Shown piece by piece: positions 11,257 through 23,555 of a stretch of DNA of 64,000 nt. Origin of the DNA: Elymus sibiricus (taxonomy: Eukaryota; Streptophyta; Magnoliopsida; Poales; Poaceae); assembly GCA_039707655.1 (NCBI GenBank), contig CM077664.1:194550195-194614194 (forward strand). Reading direction: 5' to 3'. The notes under the pieces are model-generated. The model saw nothing but the letters and a program-made list of their open reading frames with translations. It searched no databases and was not told the origin of the DNA. Both the position numbers and the translations under genes were made by a program. The stretch's first letter is position 1, and every line of letters starts with the position of its first letter.

Positions 11257-12156
11257 TGTCGGGCCCATGGAACCCAGGGTATCCTGGCCCGTCTGCCTTT
11301 GGCCCAGGGTGCAACACCTGGCGTACGCCCGGCATGCCGTCACCATCGAGCATCTCACCAAGACCCCTCATGAGGCCTTGGCCTCCTGAGGACCCCTCCT
11401 CAGGGAGCGGCGAACAAGACTCAGCATCTTCACCAGCAGCCTCGCGAGGCCCTCTTGCAAGGCGGCCTCCCGAGGCACCCTCCCGAAGGCGCTCAAGACA
11501 AGGGCTGTTCGGTCCGGTTGCGTGGTCTCGTGCCCATCACGTGGGTGACGCGCGCGGCGACAAACGGCGACAGAGGCCGTGCCAGTGGGCGCGGATGAAG
11601 AGGGTTTCCCCTTTCATGCTAAGGGAACAAGGCCAGCAATCCACTTCCCAAAGTAACCCCAAAGGATGCCCGATCGGCGAAAGAAGACCAAGGCGGCGAG
11701 CGCGCCGGGCGGTGTTCATCACCGAGCCCACCGGCGCGTCATGGATCATGCTTTAGCAGGCGAAGACCACCTTTAGTCAGGATAGCCTGAGCGCCTGTCC
11801 CCTTTCAAAACCCGCCAAGTGTGGCAACCCTTCCCACCTAAGTTTTGAGGGGGAAGAGGACCAAGGCGGGTATAAAGGGACAATGCTGCCATTGTGGTAG
11901 AGGATCGACTCCTTCCTCTCCTACCTTGTACGCGAGAACACCTTTTGGCTGACTGCAATCCCAACCAAGCAGGAGTAGGGTTTTACACCGCAAGGTGGCC
12001 CGAACCTGGGTAAAACCACTGAGTCCACGGTCCGCTCCCGCTAGCGCGCTCCTGCCATAGCTTCACCGTAGTTAGGCTGTGGTAGGGGACGATGAGGTAG
12101 GAAGGAGCTCACCCCAGTGTTCGAACCCTTGGGTCCCCGGAGCCCCAACTCTGACA
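11257..12156 (+). repeat. G2 5' LTR
   Basis: 900 bp, TGTCGGGCCC…CTGACA. TATA box GTATAAAGG with TATAAA at 11871-11876. It contains several CCTCNNGAGG palindromes (11366, 11382, 11440, 11466). Confidence 0.92.
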
Positions 12157-12158
12157 TT

Positions 12159-12176
12159 TGGCGCGCTAGGTAGGGG
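12159..12176 (+). other. G2 primer-binding site
   Basis: TGGCGCGCTAGGTAGGGG begins 2 bp after the 5' LTR. This is the usual position, and the TGGCGC start is that of plant gypsy primer sites. The tRNA was not identified. Confidence 0.75.
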
Positions 12177-12219
12177 TGCGCTACCGTTCTTCCGCTCCAT
12201 CCTCCACTCCACCAGCTCC

Positions 12220-12909
12220 ATGGCCGACGCACGCCACGAGCGCGCTAAGGGCAGGGCTGGCCGCGTGGCTCAGACAGAGCAGGTGGCCCGCGGCAACCGC
12301 CGCCATCCTGTCGAGACCGCAGTTGCTGCCGCCACCGACCCCGCTGCCCGTGAGCAGCAGGACTCCTCCCTGCACCCCTCCGTGCAGGCCAACGGCCACA
12401 CCGCCACGGCCTCTTACTCCCTCGGCCACCGAGGGCCGCCGAACACGCAGGCCGCGCTACTCATGGCGCGTGAGCTGCTCCGCTACCGTCCAGCTGACGC
12501 CGGCTACGACGCCTGGCTTGGTCGCATCACCGAGCTCGTCAACGCTGCCGGGGATGCTCCGGCGCCTTCCCACTCACTCCGCCCTCCGCCATCTCGCGTG
12601 GGAGACCTGGCACACGGCGCTCCCCCATCGCCTCCTCTGCGCGACGAGCTCGGCGGGCCCCAGCGCAACGCGTGGGCGCGCGAGCCGTCCCGTGGCGCGT
12701 CCCCGCCGGTCCGAGACGAGGCCAGCTGCCAGGTCATCCGGGGCGCGCCCCCTGATGCGCGGGTGCTCCTCGAGCGGCAGCGCCAGTGCCAGGACCAGGC
12801 CGTCCAGGATGTTGCGGCAGCTGGGCGCCAGAACTGCGCCGCCCTCGCCGGCGGCGTCCCCTCAAGCGGTGTGGGTTGCGTGCCTTCACCCGCGAGCTAC
12901 GTCGGGTGG
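12220..12909 (+). pseudogene. G2 gag, N-terminal part
   Basis: The first ATG after the primer site opens a frame beginning MADARHERAKGRAGR, rich in Ala, Arg and Pro and low in complexity. A frameshift near 12800-12850 moves the reading to the frame that ends LRAFTRELRRVVW at the C1 insertion. The core gag domain continues at 21785. G2 gag was therefore interrupted by C1 just before the conserved capsid-like region. Confidence 0.75.
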
Positions 12910-14485
12910 TGTGGGATCGAGGAGATAGGTCTAGAGGGGGGGTGAATAGACTCCTAACCAGCCAAGTTAGCAGTTTTTAATTTCTCTTGGAACTTAGGCA
13001 GATTTTGGCGTGGGATTAAGATCACTCCAATACTTTCTACACATGCATATCTAGAGATTAAGCAGCGGAAATAGTAAAGCATGCAAGAGTACAGAAAGTA
13101 AAGGGATAGAGTATGGAAGATCAAACGCAATGAAGACACGGTGGTTTTTGGCGTGGTTCTGATAGGTGGTGCTATCGTACGTCCACGTTGATGGATACTT
13201 CAACCCACGAAGGGTAACGGTTGCGCGAGTCCACGAAGGGTCCATGAAGAAGCAACCTCGTCTATTCCACCATGGCTTACGTCCACGAAGGACTAGCGTC
13301 ACTCGGGGTAGATCTTCACGAAGTAGGCGATCTCCTTGCCCTTACAAACTCTTGGTTCAACTCCACATCATGTCGGAGGCTCCCAAGTGACACCTAACCA
13401 ATCTAGGAGACACCACTCTCCAAAAGGTAATAGACGGTGTGTTGTTGATGAACTCCTTGCTCTTGTGCTTCAAATGATAGTCTTGCCAGCACTCAAACAA
13501 CTCGTCACAGATTTGGCTATGGTGGAAGAAGGATTTGAGTGGAAAGCAACTTGGGAAAGGCTAGAGATCAAGGTTCAAATGGTAGGAATGGAATAGCTTG
13601 ATATCAACACATGAGTAGGTGGTTCTCTCTCAGAAAATGTATGGTGGAAGTGTAGGCACGTTCTGATGGCTCTCCTTACTGAGAGGGATGTGGTGAAGGG
13701 GTATATATAGCCTCCACACAAAATCCAACCGTTACACACTTTTGACTCAACTCGGTGGCACCGAAACGATAATCTCGGTAGCACCGAACTGTGTAAAAGA
13801 TATGAACTTTAGGAATATCGGTGGGACCGATACGAACAACTCGGATGGACCGAAGTGCAATGGCTTAGGGCAATCCTCATCTCGGTGGCACCGATTGCAT
13901 CAACTCGGTTGGACCGAAGTGAAGCAATAAGGCAACAAAGACTTGGCAAGCCATCTCGGTGGGACCGATTTGCATAACTCAGTGAGACCGAAGTGAATGC
14001 AACCGATTACAGAGAGTTGGCAAGGCCATCTCGGTGGGACCGAGATCCATTTTGGTGGATCTGATTTGTTAGGGTTTTGGCGGTGGCTAAGTCTTGGATG
14101 AACTCGGTGGGGCCGGATAGGGAATTTTGGTGGGGCCGAGTTGGAATGTGGGTTTAGGACATATTTGGGTAGAGAGAGTGGTTGAGGGTTTAGGAGTACT
14201 GTCATTAGCACTTGAGCAAAAAGACCATTAAGCAACACCTCATCCCCTTTTAATAGTATTGGCTTTCCTATGGACTCAATGTGATCTTGGATCACTAAAC
14301 CAAAATGTAGAGTCTTGATCTTTTGCCAATCCTTGTCCTTAGCATTTTGAAGGGGTTCCACGTCCTCTTGTCCCTGCCACGCCATTGTTGAACTTGTCTG
14401 AAATTCACTAGATAGAAGCATCAGTCCAACAACATGTATGTTGGCATAAATTACCAAAACCACCAAGGGAGCAAATGTGCTTTCA
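12910..14485 (-). repeat. C1 3' LTR
   Basis: 1576 bp, outer end TGTGGGATCGAGG, inner end CTTTCA. It contains many CTCGGTGGsACCGA-like words (about 13750-14150). A minus-strand TATA box lies at 13701-13709. Relative to the other LTR it lacks a 16-bp duplicate near 13230. Confidence 0.93.
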
Positions 14486-14487
14486 AT

Positions 14488-14499
14488 CCCCCCCTTTTT
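14488..14499 (-). other. C1 polypurine tract
   Basis: On the minus strand AAAAAGGGGGGG stands 2 bp from the 3' LTR, a textbook polypurine tract. Confidence 0.85.
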
Positions 14500-16165
14500 G
14501 GTAATTGATGACAACATACATCAAAGCTTCAAATACAGATATAGCAGAGGTATGTATGAAAGCTTTGAAGAAAACATGTAACATGTATGAACTCCCCTGA
14601 ACTCCCCCTGGAGAGGTGCATATAGAATAATGATATCACATGGGAGATATACATGCAACATGTATCTTGGCTATATGCATCAGAGCAATATATATATAGC
14701 ATTTAGATACCCATATGTCCATGATTGTCTTCTTGCAAACAATATATACTAGCAAGAGGTCAATCATGCACATGAATGTGATGCATATACTTACCTTGAA
14801 GTTCTTGATCAAGTACCTGAAAAAATACACTTGAGAAAACAAGGTTAGATAACACAAGATAATTTCTTCAAGAAAAGACACAAGATCAACAAGAAACCAA
14901 GATTGGGATGACATGTAGAAGATAGTATCACTAGGTGAATATTTTCTTTGAAGCAGACATGTCCCCAAAAGAAATAGTTGTCTCTCCTTAAAGAACTTCC
15001 TCTCCCCCTGAATCTGACATTGGATATTGGGAGTAGGTAGGGTGAGAGAACTAGAACAACCAAAGAACAAACTCATCATGTAACTCATCATGTTTCTCCC
15101 CTCTTAGAAACATGTAACATTCTCTCCTCTTGTAAGGTGCATCTCTTTGTAGTGATAAGCTTTGATGTATTCCTCTCTCCCCCTTTGACATCAATTTCCA
15201 AGAAGGGACTTCAAGGTTATTGATTAAGTGGGTTTGGTCCTTGAGAAACACATCTAGATGCAAGTAGAGGATAAGAATCATTGAGTGGAGCTGGAGCAGA
15301 AAATCTCAGGAGAAATTTGACAGAAAATTTCCTTAGAGCAGCAAAATCGGTGACACCGAGTTGAATCAAATCGGTGGAACCGAGTTTGATGCAATGGAAC
15401 TTTTTGTCAACTCGGCTCACTAGGCAAAGGAAATCTCACAAGGATTTGCAATGAATTAACTACGAATCAAGCAAAAGAAAATAAACACAGAAAAGAAGCA
15501 AGGTCTAGATGAAGTTTTTTTAAAGAGACCCTCTAGCAAGAAGAGAACAAACAGAAGAAACACTAGAGAACTTCATCTAGATGGGTTGGCGACTAGGTCA
15601 CCTATGTTAGAGTATATTGACTTAGGAGTCAAGTGAGAATACTTGATCATAGGTCATACTCATCGTTTAAGCTCAAAAGTGGGGTTGCCATTTTTCCTTT
15701 AAGCATTTCAATGTATTCACATCTTTTTGAGTTGCTTTGGCTCATGTCTTTGAGTAAAGCTTCTCTAAGATGTGAGCTCTTACATTGGGATTTTAGTGGT
15801 GATGTCCATCATGTAGTTGAACTTGATGTAGATGCTCATGAGTTGAAGTTGAGAGCGATCCTATCTTTTGTAGTTCATCTTCCTACATGGGTTAGCTTTG
15901 CAAGGAACAACTTGTATATCCAAAATGACAAGAATGAAGCATAACTCAAATGTTGTCAAAGGATATGTTTAGGTTGTCTTGTTCCTTGTTCCACCATCAA
16001 TTGTTGATACTTGGGTTATACAAGATTGCTCAAGATAAGAGTGAGATGCAATCTTGTGACATGAAGCTTGTCCAAGTACCTACAAAAGGTTAGATACAAT
16101 ACAAGGGAGCAAAGTGTCCAAGATTTAAGATGATCATGGTAGTATCATGGATTAGTTAAGAATGC
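14500..16165 (-). other. C1 3' internal non-coding region
   Basis: About 1.7 kb separates the RNase H stop (16166) from the polypurine tract. It is AT-rich, with a few more CTCGGTGG/CACCGAG words (15350-15420) and no ORF with recognisable similarity. In related Copia clades this position can hold an envelope-like ORF; none is visible here. Confidence 0.6.
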
Positions 16166-18598
16166 TCATGCCCTTGTATGCATCCACATGAACCTCTTGT
16201 TAACATTTGAAGCATCAATAATGTTCAACTCACTTCTCAAGTGACAAAACACTTTCTCATCAAGGGGTTTGGTAAAGATGTCCGCCAATTGTTTGTCGGT
16301 ATGAACATGTTTAAGGTCAATGTCACCTTTCTCAACATGATCTCGAATGAAGTGGTGACGAACCTCACTATGCTTAGTTCGAGAATGTTGCACGGGATTG
16401 TGTGCTATCTTAATAGCACTCTCATTGTCACAAGGTAATGGTACATGTCTCACATGCACACCATAGTCTTTAAGAGTTTGTGTCATCCATAATAATTGAG
16501 CACAACATGATCCCGCGGCAATGTATTCCGCTTCGGCAGTAGATAGAGATACGGAATTTTGTTTCTTGGAGGACCAAGACACAAGAGATCTACCAAGAAA
16601 TTGACATGTACCCGAAGTAGATTTTCTGTCAACCTTGTCTCCGGCATAGTCCGAATCGGAGTAGCCAACAAGATTGAAAGAAGATCCTTTGGGGTATCAT
16701 ATGCCAAAGTTTGGTGTATGTATCAAGTATCTCACAATTCTTTTCACCGCCTTAAGGTGACACTCTTTTGGTGCCGCTTGGTATCGTGCACACATGCACA
16801 CACTTAGCATAATGTCAGGATGGGAGGCACATAGGTATAGCAATGAACCAATCATAGATCGATAAACCTTTTGATCAACAGGTTTGCCATCTTTGGCCAA
16901 GTCAAGATGTCCACTCGTGGGCATAGGAGTTTTCATACCTTTACTCTCTTGCATGTTGAACTTGTTGAATAAGTCCTTGGTATACTTTGTTTGAGAAACA
17001 AAGGTACCTTCCTTAGTTTGCTTGATTTGCAAACCAAGAAAGAATTTGAGTTCACACATCATAGACATCTCGAACTTTTCCGACATCAACCTTCCAAACT
17101 TTTCACTAAAAGAGGGGTTAGTAGATCCAAAGATAATATCATCAACATAAATTTGGCATACAAATAATTCTCCATTAACCCTCTTAGTGAACAAAGTTGA
17201 ATCAATCTTCCCAATTTCAAAACCTTTTTCAAGAAGAAACTTTGTCAAGCATTTGTACCAAGCTCTAGGGACTTGTTTAAGACCATAAAGAGCTTTACGA
17301 AGTTTGTACACATGATTAGGTTTCTTGGGATTCTCAAAGCCGGGAGGTTGTTTAACATACACTTCCTCCTGAATTTCACCATTTAAGAAGGCACTTTTAA
17401 TAACCATTTGGTAGAGAGTGATATCATGGTGATTGGCATAAGCAAGTAAAATGCGAATGGATTCAATTCTTGCAACGGGGGCATAGGTCTCACCATAGTC
17501 CATACCTTCGACTTGTGTGTAACCTTGTGCTACGAGACGAGCCTTGTTGCATACAACTTGTCCAGATTCATCTTGCTTATTCCGAAACACCCATTTGGTT
17601 CCAATGATGTTTTGCTCTTCCTTAGGTTTCTCGACCAATGTCCAAACTTGGTTCCTCTCAAAGTTGTGTAGCTCTTCGTGCATTGCATTCACCCAATCGG
17701 GGTCCTTGAGAGCATCTTCCACCTTCAAAGGTTCAACACTAGAAATGAATGAGTAATGCTCACAGAAATTAGCTAAACGAGATTTAGAGCGAGTGATTCT
17801 CCCAGTTTGGATATCTCCAAGTATTTGTTCGACGGGATGATCCTTGTCGATTCTTGCTCTAACTCGAGGTAGCTTTTTCTTGGGTTGTGGGGAGGCTTCC
17901 TCATCATCATCATCTTCTTCTTCTTCTTCGTTGATGTTGTCGTTGTTTTCTTGTGGAGGTGGAGAAGGAGATTGAGGTGGATCATCTTGTTGCACTTCCT
18001 CATTCCCATCGTCTTGACATGTTCCACTTGTGGATGCCTCCATATCAACTTGTCGTTCACCTTGACGTGAAGTTGGGGCTTCCACTTGAATAGACGAGGT
18101 ACTCTCCTTTATTTCCACGGGGCGAATCTTGCCAATGGACAAGTCTTGGATTGCTTCCGATGGTTCTTGATCTTCTACATCAAGTGGCAATTGCTCGACT
18201 TGCGAGCCGTTAGTCTCATCAAACTTCACATCTACCGTCTCTTCAACTTTTCGAGTGAAGTTGTTGTAGACACGGTAAGTGTGAGAGTTCGATCCATAAC
18301 CAAGTAGAAAACCTTCATGAGATTTAGGAGCAAATTTTGAACGACGATGCTTATCAAGAATGTAACATTTTCAGCCAAATACTCGAAAGTATCCAACTTG
18401 TGGTTTGTTACCGGTGAGCAGTTCATACGCCGTTTTACCAAGAAGCTTGTGAAGGTAAAGTCGATTTGTTGCATGACAAGCTGTTTCAACCGCTTCCGCC
18501 CAAAAATGTCTTGGCGTCTTGTATTCATCAAGCATTGTTCTTGCCATCTCAATAAGTGTCTGGTTCTTCCTCTCAACAACTCCATTTTGTTGAGGTGT
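16166..18598 (-). pseudogene. C1 integrase C-terminus, reverse transcriptase and RNase H
   Basis: Same frame as the gag-protease-integrase segment, separated by a TAG at 18599. It begins with the integrase VVERKN box, has a TGA at 18371-18373, an acidic linker near 17900, then RT (KARLVAQGYTQ, catalytic YVDD in QIYVDDIIFG). A TGA at 16697-16699 precedes the Copia RNase H (SDSDYAGD, VSLSTAEAEYIAA, and the C-terminal TDKQLADIFTKPL). The catalytic residues are present; only the three stops mark it as dead. A hydrophobic ORF on the other strand at 17885-18070 is the shadow of the acidic linker. Confidence 0.9.
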
Positions 18599-20137
18599 CT
18601 ACGTAGCCGAGAACTCATGTGAAATGCCTTCCTCATCAAGAAAGGTGTCCACATTCGTGTTCTTGAACTCCGTTCCGTTGTCACTCCGAACCTTCTTGAT
18701 CTTCACTTCAAATTGGTTTTGAGACTTTCTTGCGAAGTTCTTGAAGATCTTTTGTACCTGCAATTTGTCATCAAGAAAGAACACCCACGTAAATCTGGAA
18801 AAATCGTCAACAATGACCAAACCGAAAGAGTTACCACCAAGACTCTTATAGGAGTTGGGTCCAAAAAGATCCATATGAAGTAGCTCGAGTGGTCTCCTTG
18901 TGGTCATAATATTCTTCACGGGGTGGCTTCCTCCAACTTGTTTTCCTGCTTGGCAAGCACTACAAAGTCGATCTTTGTCAAATATAACATCTTTTACTCC
19001 AAGAATGTGATCTCCTTTAACAAGTTTATCAAGGTTACGCATACCAACATGTCCAAGTCTTCTATGCCATAACCAACCTTTAGAATATTTAGCAATTAAA
19101 CAAGTACGAGGTTGAGCTCTCTTAGTGAAATCAACGATGTATAGATCACCTCTACGAATGCCGGTAAAGACCATATTATGATTATCTTGGTGAAACACTT
19201 GGCAATCTACTTTGGTAAATAGAACATTAAAACCAAAATCGGCTAGTCTAGATACGGAAAGAAGATTGTAACCAAGAGATTCAACAAGCATAACATTTTG
19301 TATGGAGCTATCATTGGATATGGCCACCTTACCAAGGCCAAGTACCTTACCTTTGGAGTTGTCTCCAAAAGTTACATACTTGCGTGGACCATCATTTTTA
19401 GTAAGCTCACGAAAGATGTCTCTATCTCCGGTCATGTGATCGGTACATCCACTATCAAGAATCCACTCTTTTCCTCCGGCCATATAATCTCGAAGATTTG
19501 CCATAAGACTGAGATTCCTCAAGGTATTCTCAAATTCAATATCAAAATCTTCGTCTTCATCATAATAGCCATGCTCAACATCATCATCATCATGCATGTG
19601 ATCATTACCTAGGGCAATAGATTCATTAGTTTCATGATCATGACAATGTTCAAGTTTATGGATTCTAATAGTTTCCATGATAATGTTGCTAATAGTTCTA
19701 ACATCTCCTTTGGCAAGCATAAGATCACGAAGCTCAAACAAGCAATCATCAAACTTAGGATCGTTGGGACTCATCTTGTGAAAAGCTACAACCTTATGAA
19801 GAATCTTATCGAGACTCTTTAAAGAGTAGTCGGGATATCGCTTTTCTAAGTCATGCCATAGAGTATAAGCACATGCAAAGTTTTGCATACAACCAAGCAC
19901 AATTTTACGTAATCCTCTAATGATAAGATTGACGGTTCTAAGATTACGAAGTATGTGAATTTCCTCTTCATGAGTAGGATGCAAGGGATCAATAGAGGGC
20001 ACATAAGGATTATGAATATACTTGCTCAAGTTAAATTCATCAAAGATATCAAGCATTTCATCCTTCCAAAAGTTGTAATACTCCCCATCGAGAATAGGCA
20101 CTCTATGTCTAAGACTCCCCAACGTAGACACATCCAT
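18599..20137 (-). pseudogene. C1 gag, protease and integrase N-terminal half
   Basis: The ATG at 20137 opens about 510 codons. Residues 1-200 are a Copia gag (UBN2-like, YYNFWKDEMLD). The aspartic protease box is WILDSGCTDHMTG, then the integrase zinc finger (HRRLGHVGM… CSACQAGKQ) and catalytic core (LHMDLFGP, VRSDNGTEF). The gag is short and no CX2CX4HX4C knuckle lies between gag and protease, where one is expected, which suggests an internal deletion. TAG at 18599-18601 ends this part. Confidence 0.88.
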
Positions 20138-20178
20138 CTCCCTCCAATGGTGATGAAACCAAAGCAATGAAGACCAAA

Positions 20179-20190
20179 GCTCTGATACCA
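20179..20190 (-). other. C1 primer-binding site (initiator tRNA-Met)
   Basis: On the minus strand TGGTATCAGAGC lies 2 bp inside the 5' LTR. This is the standard complement to the 3' end of plant initiator tRNA-Met used by Copia elements. Confidence 0.92.
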
Positions 20191-20192
20191 AT

Positions 20193-21784
20193 TGTGGGAT
20201 CGAGGAGATAGGTCTAGAGGGGGGGTGAATAGACTCCTAACCAGCCAAGTTAGCAGTTTTTAATTTCTCTTGGAACTTAGGCAGATTTTGGCACAAGTTA
20301 AGATCACTCCAATACTTTCTACACATGCATATCTAGAGATTAAGCAGCGGAAATAGTAAAGCATGCAAGAGTACGGAAAGTAAAGGGATAGAGTATGGAA
20401 GATCAAACGCAATGAAGACACGGTGGTTTTTGGCGTGGTTCCGATAGGTGGTGCTATCATACGTCCACGTTGATGGAGACTTCAACCCATGAAGGGTAAC
20501 GGTTGCGCGAGTCCACAGAGGGCTCAACCCACGAAGGGTCCACGAAGAAGCAACCTTGTCTATTCCACCATGGCTTACGTCCATGAAGGACTAGCCTCAC
20601 TCAGGGTAGATCTTCACGAAGTAGGCGATCTCCTTGCCCTTACAAACTCTTGGTTCAACTCCACATCATGTCGGAGGCTCCCAAGTGACACCTAACCAAT
20701 CTAGGAGACACCACTCTCCAAAAGGTAATAGACGGTGTGTTGTTGATGAACTCCTTGCTCTTGTGCTTCAAATGATAGTCTTCCCAGCGCTCAAACAACT
20801 CCTCACAGATTTGGCTATGGTGGAAGAAGGATTTGAGTGGAAAGCAACTTGGGAAAGGCTAGAGATCAAGGTTCAAATGGTAGGAATGGAATAGCTTGAT
20901 CTCAACACATGAGTAGGTGGTTCTCTCTCAGAAAATGTATGGTGGAAGTGTAGGCACGTTCTGATGGCTCTCCTTACTGAGAGGGATGTGGTGGAGGGGT
21001 ATATATAGCCTCCACACAAAATCCAACCGTTACACACTTTTGACTCAACTCGGTGGCACCGAAACGATAATCTCGGTAGCACCGAACTGTGTAAAAGATA
21101 TGAACTTTAGGAATCTCGGTGGGACCGATACGAACAACTCGGATGGACCGAAGTGCAATGGCTTAGGGCAATCCTCATCTTGGTGGCACCGATTGCATCA
21201 ACTCGGTTGGACCGAAGTGAAGCAATAAGGCAACAGAGACTTGGCAAGCCATCTCGGTGGGACCGATTTGCATACTCGGTGAGGCCGAAGTGAATGCAAC
21301 CGATTACAGAGAGTTGGCAAGGCCATCTCGGTGGGACCGGGATCCATTTTGGTGGATCTGATTTGTTAGGGTTTTGGCAGTGGCTAAGTCTTGGATGAAC
21401 TCGGTGGGGCCGGATAGGGAATTTCGGTGGGGCCGAGTTGGAATGTGGGTTTAGGACATATTTGGGTAGAGAGAGTGGTTTAGGGTTTAGGAGTACTGTC
21501 ACTAAGCACTTGAGCAAAAAGACCATTAAGCAACACCTCATCCCCTTTTAATAGTATTGGCTTTCCTATGGACTCAATGTGATCTTGGATCACTAAACCA
21601 AAAATGTAGAGTCTTGATCTTTTGCCAGTCCTTGTCCTTAGCATTTTGAAGGGGTTCCACGTCCTCTTGTCCCTGCCACGCCATTGTTGAACTTGTCTGA
21701 AATTCACTAGATAGAAGCATCAGTCCAACAACATGTATGTTGGCATAAATTACCAAAACCAGCAAGGGAGCAAATGTGCTTTCA
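20193..21784 (-). repeat. C1 5' LTR
   Basis: 1592 bp, pairs with 12910-14485. The minus-strand TATA box (TATATATA) lies at 21000-21007. It ends with CA at 21783-21784 just before the GGTGG duplication. Confidence 0.93.
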
Positions 21785-22904
21785 GGTGGTGTGGCCCGTG
21801 AAGTTCAAGCCTGAGCTACCTCCGCGCTACGACGGCACCCCCAACCCCGCGGAGTTCCTTTAGCTCTACACGCTGAGCGTCGAAGCGGCAAATGGCGACC
21901 ACAAGGTCATGGCGAACTGGTTCCCCATGGCCCTCAAGGACGGCCCGCGCTCCTGGTTCGTGAACCTCCCCGAGGCGTCTATCTCCTCATGGGCCAAGCT
22001 CTGCACCCAGTTCTTCGCCAACTTCAAGGGCACGCAAGACCGTTCCATCACCATCAACGACCTGCGGCACGTGCGGTAGCACCCAGATGAGACCCTCTGC
22101 AGGTACATCCAGCGGTTCAGCCAGGTGCGCCACAAGATCCCGCGCGCCTCCGATGCGGCCGTCATATCTGCGTTCTCCACCGGTGTCACGGACGTCAAGA
22201 TGCGCGAGAAGCTCGCCATCAATGACGAGCTAGACTCGGTGCTTGTGCTGTTCGACCTTGCTGACAAGTGCGCCAAGGCTGAAGAAGGTCGCCTCTTCGT
22301 CCACAATGACCCCGATGTGGCGCTCGATGCCGCCAAGGCCAAGAACAAGGACGTCAAGCATGAGGGCCCAGCCATGCTTGCGGCGGAGCCCGAGCAGAAG
22401 CGCGGCCGTGACCGCGATGAACCCAGGAAGGACGGCAGACCGCTCTGCGCCTACCACAATGTGCGCTCCCACAGCACTGAAGACTGCCAGGAGCTCAAGC
22501 TGCTCCGCGACGAGCGCCAGGGCCGCCAAGACGACCGCAGCGGCCGCGGCGCCGATCGCGGAGGTGGCCGCGGCGGCAACTGCTGGGACGGCCGCAACGG
22601 CAACGGTAACTTCCGCCAGGGCTGGCGCGAGCAGCCTCGTGAGGCCGCCTGGCGCGACCAGCCTCGTGAGGCGAACCCTCAGGCCAATGCCGCTCTCCCG
22701 CCACTGCCGCCGCCACCCCGGAGGAATGACGTGAACCAGCCTGATGAGGGTGCTGGGGGCTACCAGGAGCCTCGCGCGGTTGCCTGCATCCTTGGCGGGG
22801 CTCAGGCCCCCGTGTCCAACTGCCACTTCAAGCAGCTCTCTCACGAGGTGAATGTCGTCCTCCCGAGGCCTGAGGCCGCACGGCCCCTCAAGTGGTCGCA
22901 GTAG
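21785..22904 (+). pseudogene. G2 gag, core and nucleocapsid part
   Basis: Resumes the gag frame after C1 with PVKFKPELPPRYDG, then the retrotransposon gag domain (WFVNLPEASISSWAKL, FFANFKG, HPDETLCRYIQRF). A zinc-knuckle-like CAYHNVRSHSTEDC follows at about 22447-22488. The tail is Gly/Arg-rich with repeated QPREA modules (22630-22680). Stops: TAG at 21861, 22077 and 22902, each in a place where glutamine would fit the family. A 389-codon ORF on the opposite strand (22230-23399) is a shadow. Confidence 0.85.
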
Positions 22905-23555
22905 GCCATCACCTTCGATTCCAAGGACCCCCCCAAGTCCTCGGCCTCCGCAGGCGCACTCCCCATGCTGTGCACTCCCACCATCAGCAACGTCGCAGTC
23001 ACCAAAACCCTCATCGACGGAGGCGCCGGCCTCAACGTGATCTCCATTGAGACCTTTGAGACGCTCCAAGTGCCCTACGACCAGCTGATGCCGACCAGGC
23101 CCTTCTCTGGAGTGACCGATGGCTCCACTGTCCCTCTGGGGCAAGTGCGCCTCCCCTCCATCTTCGGCACCCGCAAGAACTACCCCACCGAGCCCATCGA
23201 ATTCGACGTGGCGCACATTGGCCTGCCTGACAACGCCATCTTGGGCTACCCAGCTCTCGCCAAGTTCATGGCGGCGACCCACCACGCCTACAACGTCCTC
23301 AAGATGCCTGGCTGCAGCGGCATCATCACTGTGACCTGCGACGAGAAGGACGCAGTCTACTTCCTCGAGCATGCCTACAAAGCTGCCGCTGTTGCGCATC
23401 CGGCTGACGAGGACGCAGTCGAGCCTCCTGAGGCCACGCCCACGAAGAAGAAGCAGCTGTTCTCTCAGGACCGTGCCGAAACGAAGAAGGTGTTGGTGGA
23501 CGGCAGCGGTTCAGGCCCTGCCTTCACCATTGGCGCTGGCCTTCCTCCTGCATAG
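22905..23555 (+). pseudogene. G2 aspartic protease region
   Basis: The catalytic box is TLIDGGAGLNVIS, the DGG form usual in plant Tat/Athila proteases rather than DTG/DSG. The second conserved block is AILGYPALAKF. The frame is shared with gag upstream and RT downstream; only TAGs at 22902 and 23553 separate them, so the ancestral product was one gag-pol polyprotein. Confidence 0.82.

Larger units (their letters stand above)
12910..21784 (-). mobile_element. Copia retrotransposon C1
   Basis: C1 is 8875 bp with LTRs of 1576 and 1592 bp and perfect GGTGG duplications (12905-12909 and 21785-21789). Sense is minus: 5' LTR on the right, a primer site matching initiator-tRNA-Met, gag, protease, integrase, RT, RNase H, polypurine tract, 3' LTR. 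The protease-before-integrase-before-RT order defines Copia; the DSGCTDHMTG protease box suggests a SIRE/Maximus-like clade, tentatively. LTRs differ at about 2% of sites by eye, making it the youngest element in the nest. Three in-frame stops interrupt a pol frame that otherwise stays in one phase. Confidence 0.93.

Noticed and set aside
14500..16165. Envelope-like gene of C1, expected in SIRE-type Copia elements
   Set aside because: No ORF longer than about 150 codons on the sense strand and no signal peptide or membrane pattern.
17885..18070. Highly hydrophobic 61-codon ORF that looks like a membrane peptide
   Set aside because: It is the reverse of the Asp/Glu-rich linker of C1 pol; GAT/GAA runs read backwards give Ile/Phe/Val.
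22230..23399. 389-codon ORF on the minus strand
   Set aside because: It is the antisense shadow of G2 gag-protease, has no start context or domain, and exists because of GC-rich codon use.
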